DNA of 64,000 bases from Rummeliibacillus pycnus (GCF_002884495.1 NZ_KZ614145.1:3114423-3178422), one strand, 5' to 3'. Counted from the first letter of the stretch, positions 52,105 through 61,552 are shown. The notes: generated by a model from the letters alone, not told the origin. Numbers and translations are program-made.

Positions 52105-53487
52105 TTGGAATATCGTATTGAACATGATTCCATGGGAGAAGTAAAAGTACCCGCAGAACATAAATGGGGTGCACAAACGGAGCGTAGTAAACAAAACTTT
52201 AAAATTGGTGCTGAACATATGCCAATCGACTTTATACATGGCTATGCATTACTTAAAAAATCAGTAGCAAAAGTATGTGTTGAACTTGGCACATTATCTC
52301 AAGTAAAAGCAGATGCAATTGCTCATGCAGCTGATGAAATCATGGCTGGTAAATGGGATAGCGAATTCCCTCTAGTTATTTGGCAAACAGGTAGTGGTAC
52401 TCAAACAAATATGAACGTTAACGAAGTAATCGCTCACCTAGGTAACGAATACCTTGAAGCACAAGGTAGTGAAGAACGCCTACACCCAAATGATGATGTG
52501 AATAAATCTCAAAGCTCAAACGACTCGTTCCCAACTGCAATTCATATTGCAACTTCAATTGCAGTAGAAAAGAACTTACTTCCAGCTTTACGTCAAATTA
52601 AAGCAACATTAAAAGCAAAATCAGAAGAATTTATGCAACTCATTAAAATTGGTCGTACACATTTACAAGATGCGACTCCACTAACATTAGGCCAAGAAAT
52701 CAGTGGTTGGTTACACATGATTGAAAAATCAGAAGAAATGATTAAAGAAAGTTCTAAACATATGTTAGAACTTGCAATCGGTGGTACTGCAGTAGGTACT
52801 GGTCTAAATACTCCTGATGGCTTCGATGAAAAAGTAGTGGATGTATTATCTAAAGAAACAGGCCTTAAATTTGTTCCATCAACAAACAAATTCCATGCCT
52901 TAACTTCTCACGATCAAATGGTAACAGCTCACGGTGCTATGAAAGCCCTAGCTGCAGACTTGATGAAAATTGCCAACGATGTTCGCTGGTTAGCTTCAGG
53001 CCCTCGTTCTGGCTTTGGCGAAATCTCAATCCCAGAAAACGAACCAGGTTCATCAATTATGCCAGGTAAAGTAAACCCAACTCAATGTGAAGCTGTCACA
53101 ATGGTAGCTGTACAAGTTATGGGTAATGATGTTACTCTTGGCTTTGCTGCCTCTCAAGGTAACTTTGAATTGAACGTATTCAAACCAGTAATTCTTTATA
53201 ACTTCATGCAATCTGTTGAATTACTATCTGACGTAATCCGCAGCTTCGATGAACACTGTTTACAAGGTATTACTGCTAACGAAGATAAACTTGAACACTT
53301 CTTAAACAACTCATTAATGTTAGTAACTGCACTTAACCCATATATCGGTTATGAAAATGCAGCTAAAATTGCAAAACATGCACATAAAAATGGTCTAACA
53401 TTAAAAGAAGCAGCTCTTGAAACAGGTCTTCTAACAGAAGAACAATTCAACGAATGGGTTGTACCAAGTAAAATGATTAAATTCTAA
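52105..53487 (+). CDS. fumC: Class II fumarate hydratase
   Basis: A 460-residue fumarase of the TCA cycle (CitG in B. subtilis), converting fumarate to malate. It starts [17 protein letters not shown], as CitG does, and has the SSNDSFPTA block and the signature loop [11 protein letters not shown] near residue 315. The open frame extends to 52063, but GGAG is spaced 9 nt only before TTG 52105. Codon use is richer in C-ending codons than neighbouring genes, in line with high expression. It is monocistronic with two hairpins downstream. Confidence 0.95.
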   Translation: MEYRIEHDSMGEVKVPAEHKWGAQTERSKQNFKIGAEHMPIDFIHGYALLKKSVAKVCVELGTLSQVKADAIAHAADEIMAGKWDSEFPLVIWQTGSGTQTNMNVNEVIAHLGNEYLEAQGSEERLHPNDDVNKSQSSNDSFPTAIHIATSIAVEKNLLPALRQIKATLKAKSEEFMQLIKIGRTHLQDATPLTLGQEISGWLHMIEKSEEMIKESSKHMLELAIGGTAVGTGLNTPDGFDEKVVDVLSKETGLKFVPSTNKFHALTSHDQMVTAHGAMKALAADLMKIANDVRWLASGPRSGFGEISIPENEPGSSIMPGKVNPTQCEAVTMVAVQVMGNDVTLGFAASQGNFELNVFKPVILYNFMQSVELLSDVIRSFDEHCLQGITANEDKLEHFLNNSLMLVTALNPYIGYENAAKIAKHAHKNGLTLKEAALETGLLTEEQFNEWVVPSKMIKF

Positions 53488-53503
53488 AATCAGTTATTCA
53501 CAT

Positions 53504-53577
53504 AAAAAAGCCTGGGTACAAAAACACAGGCTTTCAGACTGTAGACAATTTCTCGGGAATTGTCCACAGTCTTTTTA
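53504..53577 (+). terminator. Tandem hairpins after fumC
   Basis: First AAAGCCTG with CAGGCTTT (53508-53534), then AGACTGTAGACAATT (53536-53550) with AATTGTCCACAGTCT (53558-53572, one mismatch) and TTTTTATTTTT. The second is the terminator and may serve the convergent LysR gene as well. Confidence 0.88.
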
Positions 53578-53591
53578 TTTTTAAACAGAAA

Positions 53592-54443
53592 TTAGGGCTG
53601 TTTTAAAAACTCAAGGAATGTCTCTGTTGTTTTTGAAAGAAATGGCGTATTAAGATGAATGGCATGAAATTCTCGATGATAATTGTAGGTATTCCTTGAT
53701 ACGATTTGCAAGGTATTTAATCGCAATTCGTTTTTAATCGTCCATTCAGATAAAAGGGCAACTCCTAAACCATTTGCGACAGCTTCCTTTATAAGTTGCG
53801 TGCTACCGAATTCTAATATACGTTGTGGTTCGATATGATGCTCCTCGATAAAGTGCTCGAATGCTTCGCGGGTACCTGATCCATCTTCTCTAATAATCCA
53901 TGTCTGCTCGTTTAAGTTATGCACAGTTTGTCCAGACTTTGCAACAATCACCATATGATCTATAGCAATTTTGTGCATAACAAGTCGTTTATTGTGAATA
54001 GATCCTTCAATTATCCCCAAGTCTAAAGTTTGGTTAATGATTTTATCAGCAATTTCAGAAGTATTATCAATATAAATACGTGGTATGACTTGTGGATAAT
54101 CTGTTAAGAATGATGCTAAACGTTTAGGGAGTAGATATTCACCATATGAATAACTTGCCCCAAGTAGTAATTCACCAGCAACATGATTGGTTAGATCGTC
54201 CAATGCTCGATTCATTTTTGTGGATAACATGTTTATTTCTTTTCCATAGTAGACAACGATCTCTCCAGCTTTCGTAAGTTGTATCTTTTTTTGTGTCCGA
54301 TCAAAAAGCTGTACGTTTAATTCTACTTCTAAACTTTTTATATATTGGCTGACAGCAGGTTGTGTCATATACAACTCCTCTGCAGCACGTGAAAAATTCA
54401 TATGCTTAGCAACTGTTAAGAATATCTGAAGTTTATCAGCCAT
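53592..54443 (-). CDS. LysR family transcriptional regulator
   Basis: A 283-residue LysR-type regulator. The winged HTH is at residues 1-60 (LQIFLTVAKHMNFSRAAEEL, then YMTQPAVSQYIKSLE), followed by the linker helix and a periplasmic-binding-like effector domain. It is divergent from the YeiH-type gene; the pair is conserved in many Bacillales, so it likely controls that gene in response to a sulfur or small-anion signal (CysL/YwfK or YeiE type). AGGAGG precedes the ATG. A perfect palindrome just upstream is its probable site. Confidence 0.92.
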   Translation of the reverse strand: MADKLQIFLTVAKHMNFSRAAEELYMTQPAVSQYIKSLEVELNVQLFDRTQKKIQLTKAGEIVVYYGKEINMLSTKMNRALDDLTNHVAGELLLGASYSYGEYLLPKRLASFLTDYPQVIPRIYIDNTSEIADKIINQTLDLGIIEGSIHNKRLVMHKIAIDHMVIVAKSGQTVHNLNEQTWIIREDGSGTREAFEHFIEEHHIEPQRILEFGSTQLIKEAVANGLGVALLSEWTIKNELRLNTLQIVSRNTYNYHREFHAIHLNTPFLSKTTETFLEFLKQP

Positions 54444-54453
54444 AGAACCTCCT

Positions 54454-54469
54454 ATAAGTAATTACTTAT
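54454..54469. promoter_or_regulatory. 16-bp palindrome between divergent LysR and YeiH genes
   Basis: ATAAGTAATTACTTAT is a perfect palindrome 11 bases upstream of the LysR start codon, overlapping its ribosome site region, and 83 bases before the YeiH gene. This is the usual place for a LysR autoregulatory site. Confidence 0.65.
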
Positions 54470-54551
54470 GGTTTTAATAATAATGATTAATTATCTTTTT
54501 CATTAGCTACATTCTATCATGAGTATAGAAGACAAAGTAGGAGATGAAATT

Positions 54552-55532
54552 ATGCAACAATCTGGAGGATTTATTAAAGGAATACTATTTACCGTTGTTG
54601 TAGCGATTGTAGCGTTTTTCCTAGGTAAACTTCCATTCTTGAATTATTTGGGGCCATTGGCAATCGCCATAATCATTACAGTTATTATTAGAAATACACG
54701 ACCTTATCCACAGCAGTGGAAAAGTGGAATCGATTTTTCATCTAAGAAAATTTTACGATTTGCCATAATCTTATATGGAATTCGATTAAACATTGCTGTT
54801 GTAGCAAACGAAGGGCTTCCGTTGATTGTTCGATCTGCAGGGGTTATTGTAGGTACAATTTTATTAACAATTTTGGTTGGGAAATTATTAGGCGTAGAAG
54901 AAAAACTAATGATGCTCTTGGCTTTTGGCACAGCAATCTGTGGAGCAGCAGCTATTGCTGCAGTTTCGCCAATTGTAAAAGCTAAAGAAGAAGATACAGC
55001 TATGTCAGTTGGTATGATTGCTTTAATGGGGACCATTTTCTCATTAATCTATCCAACTGTTGGTCATTTATTGAACTTAACGCCAGCAGCTTATGGCTAC
55101 TGGTCTGGATTTAGTTTGCATGAAATTGCACATGCTGCATTAGCAGGAGCTGCATTTGGTGATGCTTCACTAACGCCAGCTCTATTGGCAAAACTAAGTC
55201 GTGTATTATTATTATTCCCTGTAACATTATTGCTAGTTGGGTTTATGAAGTTTAAAAATGGAGGAAAAGGACAAAAAGCATCTTTTCCATATTTCTTATT
55301 AGGATTCTTAATCGTTTCTGCGTTGGGTACGTGGGGGACACAACAAGGGTGGCTTAGTGAAACAATGCAAAATAATATTGCTCAAACAGGTACTTTCTTT
55401 TTAGCTGTTGCGATGGCTGCATTAGGAATGTCCGTTGACTTAAAAGAATTAAAAGCAAGAGCTTTGAAACCAGTAATCATGTTAACAATTGTGTCAGTAA
55501 TCCTAAGTTCACTTGTGTTGACCATTCTTTAA
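54552..55532 (+). CDS. YeiH family putative sulfate exporter
   Basis: A 326-residue polytopic membrane protein of the UPF0324/YeiH family, with about ten hydrophobic segments. Conserved parts are LRFAIILYGIRLNIAVVA, the loop GTAICGAAAIAAVSPIVKAKEED and HEIAHAALAGAAFGDASL. Members are annotated as putative sulfate exporters, mostly from genetic context. TTG/ATG options exist upstream, but AGGAG is spaced for ATG 54552. It is divergent from a LysR regulator. Confidence 0.9.
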   Translation: MQQSGGFIKGILFTVVVAIVAFFLGKLPFLNYLGPLAIAIIITVIIRNTRPYPQQWKSGIDFSSKKILRFAIILYGIRLNIAVVANEGLPLIVRSAGVIVGTILLTILVGKLLGVEEKLMMLLAFGTAICGAAAIAAVSPIVKAKEEDTAMSVGMIALMGTIFSLIYPTVGHLLNLTPAAYGYWSGFSLHEIAHAALAGAAFGDASLTPALLAKLSRVLLLFPVTLLLVGFMKFKNGGKGQKASFPYFLLGFLIVSALGTWGTQQGWLSETMQNNIAQTGTFFLAVAMAALGMSVDLKELKARALKPVIMLTIVSVILSSLVLTIL

Positions 55533-55621
55533 TAGATGTCTCCTATATGGCCATTAAGTTCAGTCTGAAAACGATGAATTAATAAACACTGGGGATAAAC
55601 CTACAAAATAAGTATTAAAAG

Positions 55622-55654
55622 AAGAGCTAACGAAGATTTTTCGTTAGCTCTTTC
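55622..55654. terminator. Bidirectional terminator between YeiH and efeU genes
   Basis: AAGAGCTAACGA pairs with TCGTTAGCTCTT (12 bp, 7-nt loop), flanked by A-rich and T-rich bases. Confidence 0.88.
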
Positions 55655-55665
55655 CTATGCTGGAC

Positions 55666-57399
55666 TTATTTTTGATCATTACGCTTCTTATAAATAACTG
55701 TTAGTACAACTAAAACAAGTAAAATAAGTTGAGCTACCATGGTTTCAACGGTTGGGTAGAATCCAATTGAAGCCACTACAGGTAATCCTTTAAGAATATC
55801 GGTAGGTAAAATATCTAAAAGTTGTAATTTGTGAATGCTGACACCAATAATTTTGAATGCAAGCATGTAAATGAATATCGTCGCAACTGCAAAGAAGCGA
55901 TGTACGGGAATTTTGCCACTAACACGTAATAAGAAGAATGCTACAACAGCTAAAATGACGGTTGCAACACCTATTCCTAGAGTAAAGCTAGTTGTTGACA
56001 TATTCGGTGCAATTCCCATATAGAAGATTAATGTTTCGGCGCCTTCCCTAAAGACAGAAAGAAAACTGATGAAAGCCATTGCCCACACACTTTGTTTTGA
56101 CATAGCATGGTTCATTTGTTTTGAAATGTAAGCATTCCATGATTGAATATTAGATTTGCTATGCATCCAAACACCAATACCAATCATCATAGCTGCAGCT
56201 ATTAAGCCTACATAACCTTCAATCATTTCGCGACTTGTATCAATCGTTCCTGAATTAAAAACAGTTGACATTAAAATCGCTAAGACAGCACTTAATGCAA
56301 TACCAATGCCTGCTCCGATATAAATCCATTTTTCCATATGACGTTGATCGGATTTTTTTAGGAAAGCAATTAAAGCAATGATAATTAATAATGCTTCTAA
56401 GCCTTCACGTAGAAGGATTAATGCTGAATCCCAAAAGCTATAGTTTTGATCGCCTTGGATGAGTTGAATCTGTTGTTTAAATTGATCAAGTTGAGAATTA
56501 ATATCTTTTGTATCAATTTCATCCTTCGTCAAATCGCTAGCAATTATGGGCATATCACTTTCGATGTTTGTATAAAGACTAGCATTCTTTGTTCGAATAT
56601 CTCCCTCGACATTTGGCCAGATTGTAATAAATTTTTTGATGGTCGCAGATGCTTTTGAATAATCTTTGGTATTGATTTGAGATTTTGCCTGATCTATCAA
56701 GGCAATTAATGTTTGTAAAGAGTAAGTACCTTTTGCAGATGCTGTTACTTTTTTTCCTTCACCGAAATCTGTGATTGCTTTTTTTAAACCATTATATTGA
56801 TCTTGAATGGCGTTAAAGTTTGGATGCTCATCAGCCAGTGTAATTCGTATGAAAGACATTTGCGTTTCGATTTTACCATATGCAGCGATGTCATACTCAC
56901 GAACTGGAATCTCTTTCTTTTTCCAGAAAGAATTGAAGGTATTATAAACTGTTGTAAGTTTTTCAGCATTTTCTTCTTTTATAGCGGCCTGTAATTGATT
57001 AAGTGCAGGTGTCATAGCTGTTGCAAAAGCTTTTCTTTCGGCTTTTTCATCCACTGGATTTTCGGCTTTTTCAAGAGCTGTTAATGCTTTTGAAAGTGCT
57101 GTTAAAGCAGCTAAACGATTTTCCTTTGAAGAAGCATTTTGTGCGTCATCTAATGCTTGAGTTACAGCATTTGCTTCTTTAGAATCTTTGATGTTTGCTT
57201 GATTCCAATCTTTTTCAAACGTTTTGATTGCGTCTTTTGCTTTTGCATCGTCACCTTGTTTAGAATTCATAATGGCGTCGCTGATAGAAATATACAGATG
57301 ACTGTAGGATGCCGCAGCAGCAACTGGATGAATTGTTGTTAGTGTAACAAGGAGAAGGATTATTGCAAATTGACTACAACGTATTAAATAATGCTTCAC
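55666..57399 (-). CDS. efeU: Iron permease EfeU (FTR1 family)
   Basis: A 577-residue protein: signal peptide, an extracytoplasmic helical region of about 300 residues, then an FTR1-type permease with seven helices. The two R-E-G-x-E motifs that bind iron are REGLEALLI (about residue 333) and REGAETLIF (about 458). It imports ferric iron oxidised or handled by EfeO/EfeB. The start is GTG and overlaps the 3' end of efeB by 26 bases. It is last in the operon. Confidence 0.94.
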   Translation of the reverse strand: MKHYLIRCSQFAIILLLVTLTTIHPVAAAASYSHLYISISDAIMNSKQGDDAKAKDAIKTFEKDWNQANIKDSKEANAVTQALDDAQNASSKENRLAALTALSKALTALEKAENPVDEKAERKAFATAMTPALNQLQAAIKEENAEKLTTVYNTFNSFWKKKEIPVREYDIAAYGKIETQMSFIRITLADEHPNFNAIQDQYNGLKKAITDFGEGKKVTASAKGTYSLQTLIALIDQAKSQINTKDYSKASATIKKFITIWPNVEGDIRTKNASLYTNIESDMPIIASDLTKDEIDTKDINSQLDQFKQQIQLIQGDQNYSFWDSALILLREGLEALLIIIALIAFLKKSDQRHMEKWIYIGAGIGIALSAVLAILMSTVFNSGTIDTSREMIEGYVGLIAAAMMIGIGVWMHSKSNIQSWNAYISKQMNHAMSKQSVWAMAFISFLSVFREGAETLIFYMGIAPNMSTTSFTLGIGVATVILAVVAFFLLRVSGKIPVHRFFAVATIFIYMLAFKIIGVSIHKLQLLDILPTDILKGLPVVASIGFYPTVETMVAQLILLVLVVLTVIYKKRNDQK

Positions 57400-58657
57400 C
57401 TATATAACTCCCTTTTTTAATGCCAGGGAAGCAAGCGAAGACGCCGCTGCCTCGATGGGTAATATATTCATTTAATTTATCCAAACGACCAAGGTGGTTT
57501 TGGATTTTAATAAATTGTTCAGGATTTTTTTGGAATGATATGAACACTAATCCAGCATCGTATGCACCAGTTGCGTCTACAATACCTGAAGAATAAGAGT
57601 AAGAACGGCGCATGATTCTTGCTTTTGCCTTTTTGGCAAGAAATACATGTGAGGTTTCAGGAACTATATAGTTACCATTCTCATCTTTACGTTCAATGTC
57701 CATCGCATCAAATTCTTTTTTCTTACCAAGTGGAGCGCCACTATCACGATGGCGACCAAATGTATTTTCTTGTTCTTTTAATGCTGTACGATCCCATGTT
57801 TCTAAATGTAATTGAATGCGACGGACAACTAAATAAGTACCACCTGTCATCCATGGTTTAGAATCACCGGATTGTACCCAAACAACCTTATTCATATCGC
57901 TTTCACTGGAGGAATTGGGATTTTCAGTACCATCCTTAAATGCAAATAAGTTACGAGGTGTTTGCTTTTTGCCGTTTTCAATAGGGAAAGAATTAAAACC
58001 GGCTTGTGACCATTTCAAAGAAACTTTCCCTGATGCAGCACGAATTAAATTACGTACAGCATGAAATGCAACTTGAGGATCGTCAGCGCAAGCTTGAATG
58101 CAAATGTCGCCTCCCGTATAAGCCTCTTCTAGCTGGTCTTTTGGAAAATGTGGAAGGTCTTTTAGTTCTGCTGGTTTAAGAGATGAAAGGCCAAGCTCCT
58201 TTATCTCAAATAAAGAAGGGCCAACACCAAATGTAATGGATAAGTTTCGTGCATCTAATCCTTTTGCTTCACCGGTATCTTTTGGTGGGAGGATTCCATT
58301 TTTATATTCAACACCAATTGTTTCGCCATTCATCATACGAACAGCAAGAGGTGTCCACATTTTGAACAGCTCTTGCAATTCTGCTTTTGACTTAACCAAA
58401 ACATTTAAAGAAGCGAAATAGATATTCGTTTGAACAGCAGTGGCAATTCCTGATTGATGTTTACCATAAAAGTTTACTTTATTGGTTGCGCTATGATCAT
58501 CATCTAAGAAAACATCTTTACCAAATGCTTTTAAAATGCCACCCATGCCGGATGCACCAATTGCAATTCCAGCAGCTCCAGCACCTGTCATTTTTAACAT
58601 TTGTCTACGTGTGAATTTTTTATCAAGTAGTTTTTCATCATTATTTGTTTCAGTCAT
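57374..58657 (-). CDS. efeB: Dyp-type peroxidase EfeB with Tat signal
   Basis: A 427-residue heme peroxidase of the Dyp family (YwbN in B. subtilis), exported folded by the Tat system: the twin-arginine motif is FTRRQMLKMTG, followed by a Gly/Ala-rich helix. The Dyp signature Asp lies in FAFKDGTENPN, and GRHRDSGAPLG is near the heme. It oxidises ferrous iron or takes iron from heme for uptake by EfeU. It starts 7 bases after the efeO stop, with GGAGTG inside the efeO end. Confidence 0.95.
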   Translation of the reverse strand: MTETNNDEKLLDKKFTRRQMLKMTGAGAAGIAIGASGMGGILKAFGKDVFLDDDHSATNKVNFYGKHQSGIATAVQTNIYFASLNVLVKSKAELQELFKMWTPLAVRMMNGETIGVEYKNGILPPKDTGEAKGLDARNLSITFGVGPSLFEIKELGLSSLKPAELKDLPHFPKDQLEEAYTGGDICIQACADDPQVAFHAVRNLIRAASGKVSLKWSQAGFNSFPIENGKKQTPRNLFAFKDGTENPNSSSESDMNKVVWVQSGDSKPWMTGGTYLVVRRIQLHLETWDRTALKEQENTFGRHRDSGAPLGKKKEFDAMDIERKDENGNYIVPETSHVFLAKKAKARIMRRSYSYSSGIVDATGAYDAGLVFISFQKNPEQFIKIQNHLGRLDKLNEYITHRGSGVFACFPGIKKGSYIGEALFNTL

Positions 58658-58664
58658 TGTTTAA

Positions 58665-59537
58665 TCACTCCATAATAATTCCCATTTGGCTTAATGGTTC
58701 ACCTAAGTGGTTAACAGCTTCAGCTAAAGCCTTTGTATCTTCTTTCGTTAGTTTTGTATATAAAACATAGCCACCGTCTTTTGTTTCATATTTTGCTAAC
58801 AAGTCATTTACTGCTTTGAACTTTTCAGTTAAATCATTTGCTAATTTTGGATCTTTATTTTTAATTTGAGGTTCTAAAGTAGTGAAGATTTTTTCGGCAC
58901 CTTCCACATTCGCTTTAAAGTCATAAAGGTCAGTGTGAGAGAAAATTTCTTCTTCCCCTGTAATTTTAGAAGTAGATACTTCGTTTAATAAGTCAACAGC
59001 ACCAGTCATCATAAGGTCGGGCGTTACCTCAACAGTCTCCACCCGTGCACGTAATTCTTTTGCGTCAGCAAGAAGTTTGTCTGCTACTTTCTCATAACCT
59101 TTTGTTGTGTTTTCTTTCCATAGACCGTATTCAATTTTGTGGTAACCAGTCCAATCTTCTTCCCCTTGTCCTTCTGCTTTTAAATCTGCAAGACGAGCAT
59201 CAATACGAGGGTCAAGGTCGCCAAATCTTTCTGCGATTGGTTCAGAACGTTCATAGTACATACGAGCGGTTGGATAGATTTCTTTTGCTTTTGCAACATC
59301 GCCAGATTTTACAGCTTTCACGAATTTTTCAGTTTCAATTGTGAATTTGTCTAATTGTTCAAGAGCAAAATCTTTATATGCATTCACTTCTTTTTGTAAA
59401 ACAGCAGATGATTTGGCACCTGTAGTATCTTCTGTTTTTGTTTTGGAGGCATCCTTCTTAGCAGTGTCTGAACTATTACAGCCAGTCAGAACAACGCTCC
59501 CTGCTAATAAAATGGCCGCTAAAGATTTAACTTTCAT
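58665..59537 (-). CDS. efeO: Iron uptake lipoprotein EfeO (M75 peptidase family)
   Basis: A 290-residue lipoprotein with lipobox VLTGC and an EfeO/imelysin-like M75 domain: LEQLDKFTIETEKFVKAV, then the conserved PTARMYYERSEPIAERFGDLD and GYHKIEYGLW with the HxxE metal motif (H-K-I-E). It lacks the N-terminal cupredoxin domain of the long E. coli form, as in Bacillus YwbM. The frame is open to 59618 through the Fur box; the ATG at 59537 is the real start. It is first in the operon. Confidence 0.94.
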   Translation of the reverse strand: MKVKSLAAILLAGSVVLTGCNSSDTAKKDASKTKTEDTTGAKSSAVLQKEVNAYKDFALEQLDKFTIETEKFVKAVKSGDVAKAKEIYPTARMYYERSEPIAERFGDLDPRIDARLADLKAEGQGEEDWTGYHKIEYGLWKENTTKGYEKVADKLLADAKELRARVETVEVTPDLMMTGAVDLLNEVSTSKITGEEEIFSHTDLYDFKANVEGAEKIFTTLEPQIKNKDPKLANDLTEKFKAVNDLLAKYETKDGGYVLYTKLTKEDTKALAEAVNHLGEPLSQMGIIME

Positions 59538-59590
59538 TCTGATCCTTCTTTCTATTAAATTATTTCTCGGTTCGGTTTCATTAATAATAA

Positions 59591-59605
59591 TGATAATCAT
59601 TATCA
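59591..59605 (-). promoter_or_regulatory. Fur box of the efeOBU operon
   Basis: TGATAATCATTATCA is a perfect 7-1-7 Fur box, extended on both sides by further ATAAT half-sites. A minus-strand promoter (TTGATT, 17 nt, TATCAT) overlaps it, so iron-bound Fur should shut the operon. Confidence 0.93.
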
Positions 59606-59834
59606 ATGATAAAATCAATAGAATTGTTGAAAGAAGTTAAAAGAGTGGATTGATGCAAGAACCTATAAAACGAAATTTGAGATATTAAAATTCGGACTTT
59701 TTATCATATTTTCATATATATGAGGGGAAGAAAACAATATGTCACAAGTCTAAAAAGTGTAATTAGTTAGATCAGGCTTGTTTCAACGAATGTTACTAAA
59801 TTATTTGGATAGATTTTGTTGCAATCAATTGCAG

Positions 59835-59862
59835 TAAAACTTTTTGTCTATGTATAATCGTC
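59835..59862 (+). promoter_or_regulatory. Possible ECF (sigma-V-type) autoregulatory promoter
   Basis: TAAAACTTTTT (59835-59845) and CGTC (59859-59862) resemble the ECF -35 and -10 elements 43 bases before sigV. The spacer is 18 nt, longer than the usual 16, so the call is weak. The rest of 59606-59904 holds nothing else recognised. Confidence 0.35.
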
Positions 59863-59904
59863 TTTTATATGTATACAGGAAAATTCCCAAAAGGAGCTCT
59901 AGGA

Positions 59905-60411
59905 ATGAAAAAAAGAAAAGCGCAGCTACATTATGATGATGATTTATTATCATTTATTCGAGCAAATAAAAAACAACTATATTGGCTAGCGTATAGTTAT
60001 GTGAAAAATGAACAAGATGCGTTAGATATTATTCAAGAAAGTATTCAAAAGTCTATGCGATATTATGATCAACTAATGGAGAAGGAAAAGTTAAAAAGTT
60101 GGTTTTATAAAATAGTCGTCAATACATCGCTTGATTTCTTAAAGAAAAATCGTAATTTGCCAACTGAAGATGATACCTTACTATTTTTGACACCATCACA
60201 AGAAGATCATTATGAAAATATTGACCTTCAACAAGCTTTATCGACATTACCGACAAAATATCGTGAAGTTGTCATATTACGTTTCTTTGAAGATATGAAA
60301 ATAGAAGAAGTAAGCTATGTTCTCAATGAAAACACAAACACCATTAAAACTAGATTGTACAAAGCATTGAAACTTTTGCGAATTGAACTTCAAGAGGAAG
60401 AAGGCGAGTAA
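59905..60411 (+). CDS. sigV: ECF sigma factor SigV
   Basis: A 168-residue ECF sigma factor. Region 2 spans about residues 15-80 (AYSYVKNEQDALDIIQESIQ, then KLKSWFYKIVVNTSLDFLKK), and region 4 covers about 110-165 (LSTLPTKYREVVILRFFEDM, then TNTIKTRLYKALKLLR). An upstream open part from 59869 is not coding; AAAAGGAG precedes ATG 59905. The next gene is a clear RsiV, which fixes the identity as the lysozyme-induced sigma-V system. Confidence 0.9.
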   Translation: MKKRKAQLHYDDDLLSFIRANKKQLYWLAYSYVKNEQDALDIIQESIQKSMRYYDQLMEKEKLKSWFYKIVVNTSLDFLKKNRNLPTEDDTLLFLTPSQEDHYENIDLQQALSTLPTKYREVVILRFFEDMKIEEVSYVLNENTNTIKTRLYKALKLLRIELQEEEGE

Positions 60412-60415
60412 TACC

Positions 60416-61300
60416 ATGGATAAAAAACTAAAGGAATTAAAAAATCAATATGAAAGTATCCCTATTCCAGACAATTTGGATGAAGTGGTTGAAACAGCTA
60501 TTAAAAATGGAAGAAAGAAAAAAACCGTACCAAGATGGCTAGTTAGTACCGTAGCAACAGTGGCAATTTTCACTGTTGGAGTAAACATTAGTCCAGCAAT
60601 GGCTAAAACATTAGATGATATACCGGTCATTAATAAAGTAGCAAAAATTCTTACTTTCCGTGAATATAAAGTAAAAGAAAAAACGTATGATGCGGATATT
60701 AAAGTACCGCATATTAAGGGTTTAAATGATAATAAGTTAGAATCTAAGCTAAACGAAAAATATATTGAAGATGGGAAAAAGCTTTATAGTGATTTTAAAG
60801 ACACCGTTGCAGATTTAAAGAAAAATGGTGGGGGACATTATGGTGTAGCTAGCGGTTACTCTGTAATGCTAAATGATGATCAGCTCGTATCAATCGGTAG
60901 ATATGTTGTAAACACTGCAGCTTCTTCTTCTACAACGATGAAATACGATACCATTGATAAAGAAAATAAAGTCGTTCTAAGTCTGCCAATGCTATTTAAA
61001 GACGATTCCTACATCCATACCATTTCTAACTATATCGTAGAACAGATGAAGAAAGAAATGAAAGAATCTAAGATGGAAAAGATGTATTGGATAAAGGGTG
61101 CAGGAGTACCTGATGAGGATTTAGTTGATAATTTCAAAGAAATCAAAGCAAATCAAAATTTCTATATTAATAAACACCATCAGTTGGTTATTGCTTTTGA
61201 TAAATACGAAGTAGCACCAGGATATATGGGGTTAGTTGAGTTTAAGATTCCGACCAAACTGATTCAAAAAGACTTAGTAAGTAATCAGTATATTAAATAG
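60416..61300 (+). CDS. rsiV: Anti-sigma factor RsiV
   Basis: A 294-residue single-pass membrane protein. The first 45 residues are a cytosolic anti-sigma region (KELKNQYESIPIPDNLDEVV), the membrane segment is about 43-62, and a conserved IPVINKVAKILTFREY block follows, as in B. subtilis RsiV. The extracellular C terminus is a DUF3298/DUF4163-type lysozyme-binding domain. In known cases lysozyme binding lets signal peptidase cut RsiV, then RasP frees SigV, turning on wall O-acetylation and D-alanylation. It starts 5 bases after sigV. Confidence 0.92.
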   Translation: MDKKLKELKNQYESIPIPDNLDEVVETAIKNGRKKKTVPRWLVSTVATVAIFTVGVNISPAMAKTLDDIPVINKVAKILTFREYKVKEKTYDADIKVPHIKGLNDNKLESKLNEKYIEDGKKLYSDFKDTVADLKKNGGGHYGVASGYSVMLNDDQLVSIGRYVVNTAASSSTTMKYDTIDKENKVVLSLPMLFKDDSYIHTISNYIVEQMKKEMKESKMEKMYWIKGAGVPDEDLVDNFKEIKANQNFYINKHHQLVIAFDKYEVAPGYMGLVEFKIPTKLIQKDLVSNQYIK

Positions 61301-61419
61301 TAATTGATAAACCAACCTATGTGTAGAAATGAATCATCATAAAAAACATGGAGCTGTTCAGAAAGTTATTTCATAACCCTTTAACATTAGAGAAAATTGT
61401 ACCTTTGTCTGGTTCTAAT

Positions 61420-61492
61420 CCGTTGATTTCCGTTCTGGGCCTCAACTTCAAGCCAATTCCACAGGAGTCATCAACCGAAACGTAGATCAACT
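61420..61492. repeat. Remnant of a Bacillaceae intergenic repeat
   Basis: The stretch begins CGTTGATTTCCGTTCTGGGC and ends CCACAGGAGTCATCAACC plus a further GATCAAC; GTTGAT (61422-61427) and ATCAAC (61486-61491) are inverted ends. This resembles, from memory, a common intergenic element of Bacillaceae that starts with GTTGATTTCCGTTC and contains GCAGGAGTC. The middle is missing or decayed. The rest of 61301-61509 holds no gene. Confidence 0.45.
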
Positions 61493-61510
61493 TTTATAAA
61501 ATTCCAAAGA

Positions 61511-61552
61511 AAAATTGCTCTTCTTCACAAAAATGAGGAAGAGCAATTTTTT
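61511..61552. terminator. Bidirectional terminator between rsiV and methyltransferase genes
   Basis: AAAATTGCTCTTC (61511-61523) pairs with GAAGAGCAATTTT (61538-61550), with A and T tracts. Confidence 0.92.
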
